From: an uncultured Bacteroidota bacterium | GTDB taxonomy: Bacteria; Bacteroidota; Bacteroidia; Chitinophagales; Chitinophagaceae | NCBI GenBank assembly: GCA_903905065.1 | Contig: CAIVEW010000011.1 | Coordinates: 1-40,500, forward strand | Reading direction: 5' to 3' | DNA length: 40,500 nucleotides | Position numbers and translations under genes: made by a program | The notes under the pieces: generated by a model | Database searches by the model: none | What the model was told of the DNA's origin: nothing | The model's input: only the letters and a program-made list of their open reading frames with translations | Shown: piece by piece, positions 38,301 through 40,500 of the stretch | How the letters are laid out: each line of letters opens with the position of its first letter | How positions within the stretch are numbered: the first letter of the stretch is position 1

Positions 38301-40165
38301 CCAGTGTTTGCGTTGGCAGTAATATAGCTCTATCCGATGCTACTGTGGGTGGCTCCTGGGCAGCCACTAATGCTACTGCCGATATAACCAGCACTGGTGT
38401 TGTAACAGGTTTAATACCTGGCATTGACACCATAAAATATATTGTTTCAAATTCTTGCGGCGTAGCCAGTGCAACAACCGTAATAACAATTAATCCGCTA
38501 CCAAGTTCAGGAATTATCACTGGCAGTAGCGTTGTTTGTGTTGGTAGTAATATCTCCCTCACAGATGCTGCAACGGGGGGCGTATGGACTGCTACAAATG
38601 CAAATGCAACAGTTGGGTCAAGCGGCTCTGTCACTGGTATAAGCTCTGGCATTGATACTATTAAATATTCTGTAAGTAACTCGTGTGGCACGGCAATTGC
38701 ATCAGCCATCATAACGATAAACCCGTTGCCTAATGCCGGGAGTATTAGCGGTTCAGCAACAGTCTGTGTAGGAAGCGAAATCGGGCTATCTGATGCATCA
38801 ATAGGAGGAAGTTGGACATCAAGCAACAGTAATGCAACCGTTTCCAGTATCGGGGATGTTTATGGCCTTGTATCTGGAGTGGACACCATCTACTACCATA
38901 CATCAAATAGTTGTGGTTCCGCAATGACCAGTAAAACTGTCACCATTAATCCACTGCCAAATGCAGGTAGTATTTCAGGATCGTCAGAGGTATGCGTAAG
39001 CTCCAGCATAGTGCTAACTGATATGAGTGCTGGAGGTATCTGGTCTATAACAAATGCCAATGCTTCAATTGGTTCTACAGGTATTGTTACCGGGTTAGTT
39101 TCAGGATTTGATACCGTTAGGTACACCGTACTTAACAGTTGTGGTTCTGATACTGCCATTCGGGTGATTACAGTAAATACTATACCAAGTGCGGGTACGA
39201 TAACAGGAGTGGCAACTGTATGTACAGGCAGCAGCATTGCTTTAACTGATGCAGTAGTTGGAGGCATATGGATTTCATCTAATTCGCATGGGATAGTCAG
39301 CAGCCTTGGAATGGTGACAGGCATGACAGGAGGTTTGGACACAATAAAATATATCGTAACAAATGCTTGCGGGTCATCTTTTGCAAGTAAGATTGTTACA
39401 ATAAATGCATCTCCAAATGCAGGTAGTATTAGTGGACCGAGTTCGGTGTGCGTTGACGCGTATGTTACTCTTACTGACTTATCACCAGGTGGCGTTTGGT
39501 CGTCTACAAACGGAAATGCAACAATTGTAACTGGTACCGTTTCCGGTGTAAGCTCAGGGAGTGATACAATCAAATATACTGTATCAAACATCTGTGGTAC
39601 GGTGGCCGCTGAATTTGAAATAGTTGTTGAACCGTTGCCGCATTCTGGCACAATCACAGGGTTGGACACATTATGTGCTGGAATAAGCATTATGCTAAGT
39701 GATACAGCAGCAGGCGGCATATGGAGCAGTGTGACTGGTGCTGCAACTGTATCTTCTATAGGTCTGGTTACAGGCTTACATTCTGGAGTTGATACTGTTC
39801 GGTATACTGTTACCAATTCATGCGGTTCGGCCATTGCAAAAAAACCAATATTCGTGCGTCAGGCAGGTGATTGTACCACAGCAGTTGATTTATCTTCAGG
39901 CGCTACGGACATTTCAGTTATACCAAATCCAAACAAAGGTTTATTCACAGTCAAGGGAACATTTGCGGGAATGAGCGATAATGTAGTGACGATTGAAGTA
40001 TCAAGCATGTTGGGGCAAACAGTCTATAAAAAGCAATTGGTCCTACAGGATGGTATAATAAACGAAAGCATACACCTCAGTAATGATATTGCGAATGGAA
40101 TGTATTTGCTTAGCGTTACTTCGGAAAATGATGTAAGAGTGTTCCATATTGTTATTGAACAGTAG
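32393..40165 (+). CDS. Giant T9SS-exported NHL/LamG/Ig-repeat surface protein
   Basis: 2,590 aa. Signal peptide at residues 1-19 (ending Ser-Asn-Ala-Gln), then six NHL-type repeats (about 20-345), Ig-like domains, a LamG-like domain (about 504-718), an Ig-like domain, a second LamG-like domain (about 801-1013), an Ig-like domain and a second NHL block (about 1096-1427). Fourteen Ig-like repeats of 76 aa follow (about 1436-2487). The C-terminal ~84 residues start Val-Ile-Pro-Asn-Pro-Asn-Lys-Gly and end in a beta-rich tail with Asn-Gly-Met-Tyr-Leu-Leu, typical of T9SS type A sorting domains. The protein should therefore be exported through the T9SS and anchored on or released from the cell surface; adhesion or glycan binding is inferred from the LamG-like and Ig-like parts. 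Codon use is more AT-rich than in the minus-strand giant. Long antisense frames here are shadows. Confidence 0.93.
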   Translation: MKHIFITFCIITTTLCSNAQIITTIAGNGIAGYSGDGGQATAAELHIPWGIAIDAYTNVYIGDSNRVRKINSSGIITTIAGNGTPGFSGDGGPATAAQLHSNSVSVDALGNVYISDYGNQRIRIVNTSGIISTIAGNGTAGFSGDGGPATNAEINAPTSVAIDIAGNVYISDELNNRIRKVNTSGVISTVAGNGIAGYSGDGGPATAAELNSQEVVAVDAEGNMFIADTYNNRIRKVNTSGIISTVAGNGIVGFVGDGGAATAAELSAPTAIAVDLAGNIYITDQHNQRIRTVNTLGIITTIAGIGVAGYSGDGCLATAAEINDPEAIAIDTSGNVLFADTDNNRVRKISPISINILGITNVCAGSTIILSDVITGGTWSSSSISIATVGTSTGIVTGVYAGIVTINYTLPSGCTTSRIITVNPLPAVSSISGPTIAYLGSSISLSDATAGGIWTSTNSSIATIGSTGFVTLTSQGIDTIEYTVTNTCGSTIVTHPIAVSAALPCYVSPSNLVSWYPFTGNDLDSSGNGNNLTNSGAILTNDRFGNANRAYYFNGSSMLQILLPNAFMPSSSNYYSTSFWFEKSNNSEGVIWQCTDDPISNISNYDVISNHSGCDGKTMAVQDYPFYNPSACSPDTFAINLWYNIIIIFNQVADSFSLYRNGVFFFSGPLGNISPAHGLLTFGNNTNETIGFTGAIDDIGIWSRALTPCEILQLYSASCSITAGTISGTSSVSVGLTTQLTDATIGGVWTATNGNATVGSTGIVAGVYVGLDTINYTVSYACGSITTSYIVTVTVPVPNTPCYVPSSGLVSWYPFTGNANDSSGYGNNGTVYGATLTTDRFGNANSAYSFNGISNYIKSNSEPGYQSDTFSVSFWASYNTDFAYSNIISYGDTLFDGERWGVIDGYDYLRCSVGRGCGGTGSLFSYTTNFGWHMITYVVKGVNQFTYYDGAYVGTETNSLPSSLSCATTNLWFGADPWTTMAYYNGKLDDIGIWSRSLNACEITQLYHASCSPVSAGTITGTTYSICNGSSIVLADTTPGGSWSSSNTGIATVGSTGIVTALSGGVTTISYTVSNACGSATATYVATVNSTVTNAIINTIAGDGTVGFGGNGGAATLAMLSTPTGVALDNSGNLYIADFGNNQIRKVNSSGIITTISGNTTGGYSGDGGAATSAELNEPYGVAIDNSGNIYVSDVLNSRIRKINTAGIITTIAGNGTIGYGGDGGPATAAEFNNPNQMAIDDTGNILVADFANNRIRKISISGSIYTIAGNGIAGYSSDGILAISAELNHPSGVAVDAVGNIYIADGQNNRIRKVSTAGYISTIAGTGTASFGGDNGAATAATLNNPSSIAVDASGNIYITDQNNQRLRMINTAGIITTVAGNGVDGYAGDGGNALSAEIAYPYDVAISSSGKLYIADNANQRIRIVYDSVSAAPITGSSSMCSGSTISLSDTTSGGNWSSSNTYVATISSSGSVTGLSPGTALISYTITNACGSGAVTKVVTINPMPSTISGSSSVCVGSNTTLTDLSIGGIWSSSSPVATIGSASGTVNGVSPGSTTITYTLPTGCYATTNIAVIPMPNAGTITGISSLCPGGTIVLSDASTGGVWTASNSNAIVSSGYVTGVTAGTDTIKYTVTNTCGFAIASKLVTINPMPSAGTILGSSSVCTSTATILTDAILGGVWGTTNGTASISGSGVVTGVSIGVDTIEYIVTNSCGTAVASKIVTVNASPSAGTIAGSTSVCAGSNITLSDAISGGTWSSSNTGIAAIGSTGVVTGVAGGTAIISYAITNGCGTATATKLINVNSLPNAGTISGSSSLCTGANITLTEGSSGGSWTASNGIAIVTSTGIVYGFTAGVDTITYAVSNGCGTALATKTVTVNPTPNAGTITGASSVCHGNTINLTDLSFGGLWSSSNTVAATIGSTGIVAGATSGTTTISYAVTNGCGSSYATYVVTVLPLPNAGIITGLSSVCVGSNIALSDATVGGSWAATNATADITSTGVVTGLIPGIDTIKYIVSNSCGVASATTVITINPLPSSGIITGSSVVCVGSNISLTDAATGGVWTATNANATVGSSGSVTGISSGIDTIKYSVSNSCGTAIASAIITINPLPNAGSISGSATVCVGSEIGLSDASIGGSWTSSNSNATVSSIGDVYGLVSGVDTIYYHTSNSCGSAMTSKTVTINPLPNAGSISGSSEVCVSSSIVLTDMSAGGIWSITNANASIGSTGIVTGLVSGFDTVRYTVLNSCGSDTAIRVITVNTIPSAGTITGVATVCTGSSIALTDAVVGGIWISSNSHGIVSSLGMVTGMTGGLDTIKYIVTNACGSSFASKIVTINASPNAGSISGPSSVCVDAYVTLTDLSPGGVWSSTNGNATIVTGTVSGVSSGSDTIKYTVSNICGTVAAEFEIVVEPLPHSGTITGLDTLCAGISIMLSDTAAGGIWSSVTGAATVSSIGLVTGLHSGVDTVRYTVTNSCGSAIAKKPIFVRQAGDCTTAVDLSSGATDISVIPNPNKGLFTVKGTFAGMSDNVVTIEVSSMLGQTVYKKQLVLQDGIINESIHLSNDIANGMYLLSVTSENDVRVFHIVIEQ
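32450..33440 (+). repeat. First NHL block, six units of about 165-168 bp
   Basis: Each unit reads roughly TIAGNG-x-x-G-x-x-GDGG-x-ATAAEL followed by a variable loop, VD-x-x-GN-x-YI-x-D and N-x-R-x-RK-x-N. Unit starts are near 32453, 32615, 32780, 32948, 33116 and 33285. Six such blades make a closed propeller. Confidence 0.85.
33902..34545 (+). other. First LamG-like (concanavalin-type) domain
   Basis: It starts Cys-Tyr-Val-x-Pro-Ser then LVSWYPFTGN-x-x-DSSG-x-GN, the entry signature of LamG/concanavalin A-like domains in Bacteroidota. It ends DDIGIWSRALTPCEI-x-QLY, the matching exit signature. Confidence 0.85.
34793..35430 (+). other. Second LamG-like domain
   Basis: Same entry (GLVSWYPFTGN) and exit (DDIGIWSRSLNACEI) signatures as the first copy, with a divergent middle. 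The pair is an internal duplication separated by one Ig-like domain. Confidence 0.85.
35678..36672 (+). repeat. Second NHL block, six units of about 168 bp
   Basis: Unit starts are near 35678, 35846, 36014, 36182, 36350 and 36518, with the same TIAG-x-G, GDGG and ADxxNxRIRK signatures as the first block. Confidence 0.85.
36700..39850 (+). repeat. Fourteen Ig-like repeats of about 228 bp (76 aa)
   Basis: Starts are near 36702, 36915, 37135, 37361, 37589, 37822, 38049, 38278, 38507, 38735, 38962, 39190, 39418 and 39646. The consensus is AGTI-x-GSSSVC at the start, then LTD, GGVW, VTGV and DTI-x-YTV, with N-x-CG before a Val-Thr-Val-Asn-Pro linker. The two conserved Cys per unit suggest one disulfide each. 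DNA identity between units is clearly lower than protein identity. Confidence 0.9.
39905..40162 (+). other. T9SS type A C-terminal sorting domain
   Basis: The last ~84 residues follow the family layout: Pro-Asn-Pro-Asn-Lys-Gly near the start, Leu-Gly-Gln-Thr-Val-Tyr in the middle, and Ile-Ala-Asn-Gly-Met-Tyr-Leu-Leu near the end. Confidence 0.88.
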
Positions 40166-40178
40166 AGATTTAGTTAAG

Positions 40179-40208
40179 TCGTCAAATTGGTGTCACCATC
40201 AGAGACGA
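40179..40208. other. Small nested hairpin after the giant gene
   Basis: TCGTC (40179-40183) pairs with GACGA (40204-40208), enclosing TGGTG-T-CACCA (40188-40198). No U-tract follows, so a terminator is doubtful. The right copy of the direct repeat begins 3 bp later. Confidence 0.45.
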
Positions 40209-40211
40209 TTC

Positions 40212-40233
40212 AATATCAATGTTCAGTTATTTT
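40212..40233 (+). repeat. 22-bp direct repeat, right copy
   Basis: 20 of 22 bases match 32345-32366. It contains the ATG at 40219. Confidence 0.65.
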
Positions 40234-40500
40234 GCATTTGCTTTACTTCTTTTATTTTCTAAAAAGCACTGTAAAAAATTAACTATGATTTCAAGAGAAC
40301 AAATGTTGAAATTTGAGGTAGATGACCTTATTTCATCTTATGTTAAACAATACATTTTTGAATATGGGATGGAAAAAATGGAAACAATCGTAAAGAAGAT
40401 AGATGAATCAGAAAAGGTAAATGCTTTTATTGATCAACTGATTGCTGTTAAAAAAATACCTGACAGTAATACAATCTTAAGTTTTCTCAACACGATTGGA
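40219..40500 (+). CDS. Unrecognised gene, 5' part only
   Basis: An open frame runs to the right edge. Two in-frame ATGs are possible. The one at 40219 gives a hydrophobic N-terminus (Met-Phe-Ser-Tyr-Phe-Ala-Phe-Ala-Leu-Leu). The one at 40285 starts directly with a charged, helical segment (Met-Ile-Ser-Arg-Glu-Gln-Met-Leu) and gives at least 72 residues. I favour 40285, because the 40219 ATG lies in the direct repeat and the stretch after it lacks a good signal-peptide end. No family is recognised. Confidence 0.55.
   Translation, partial: MFSYFAFALLLLFSKKHCKKLTMISREQMLKFEVDDLISSYVKQYIFEYGMEKMETIVKKIDESEKVNAFIDQLIAVKKIPDSNTILSFLNTIG

Noticed and set aside
37252-39834. Minus-strand frames of 205-313 aa opposite the Ig-repeat array
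   Set aside because: They repeat with the same ~76-residue period as the sense array, as expected for antisense shadows of a Ser/Thr/Gly/Val-rich repeat.
36700-39850. CRISPR-like array
   Set aside because: The period is ~228 bp within a coding frame, and the units lack identical short repeats.

Overview
The window looks like a chromosome segment of a Bacteroidota bacterium, probably of the Chitinophagales/Sphingobacteriales type. The evidence is a C-terminal type IX secretion system (T9SS, the Bacteroidota outer-membrane secretion route) sorting domain, a SusC-type carboxypeptidase-regulatory-like domain, TANNTTTG-type promoter boxes in front of several genes, mostly absent Shine-Dalgarno sequences, and two giant surface proteins built from Ig-like repeats. 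Genus is not determinable from the sequence alone.

Layout. (1) Positions 1-20786, minus strand: one uninterrupted reading frame of at least 6,928 codons that begins at 20786 and leaves the window at the left edge. It encodes a secreted modular giant: signal peptide, glycine-rich domain, Ig-like domains, a jelly-roll-like domain, three copies of a large supermodule (HID-like domains, Ig-like domains, 'VGDG' domain and, in full copies, a beta-helix-like stalk), a 15-unit array of ~83-residue repeats and at least seven ~73-residue bacterial-Ig-like repeats. (2) 20787-21616: AT-rich divergent intergenic region. (3) 21617-29481, plus strand: a membrane-anchored aminopropyltransferase-like protein with a duplicated membrane half, a secreted arylsulfotransferase-like protein, a hybrid histidine kinase with two receiver domains and an HPt domain, and a response regulator fused to a class III adenylate cyclase. 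The last two look like a phosphorelay whose output is cAMP. (4) 29482-32392: a sparse, AT-rich accessory stretch with an uncharacterised 143-residue protein, a stand-alone carboxypeptidase-regulatory-like domain, a zinc-ribbon/Toprim primase-like protein of the kind found on Bacteroidota mobile elements, and two sets of inverted repeats. One of these is a 110-bp nested palindrome. (5) 32393-40165: a second giant (2,590 aa) with two six-bladed NHL blocks, two LamG-like domains, fourteen 76-residue Ig-like repeats and a T9SS sorting domain. (6) 40219 or 40285 to the right edge: the start of an unrecognised gene.

The two giants share the same Ig-like repeat family (Cys near the start, Cys-Gly near the end), so they are probably functionally related adhesins or surface structures, although the second is visibly more AT-rich. 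The most unusual non-coding signals are the nested palindrome at 32230-32339 and a 22-bp near-identical direct repeat on both sides of the second giant, each copy preceded by a hairpin. Apart from these and the size and architecture of the first giant, I do not see a clear new defence or mobile system.
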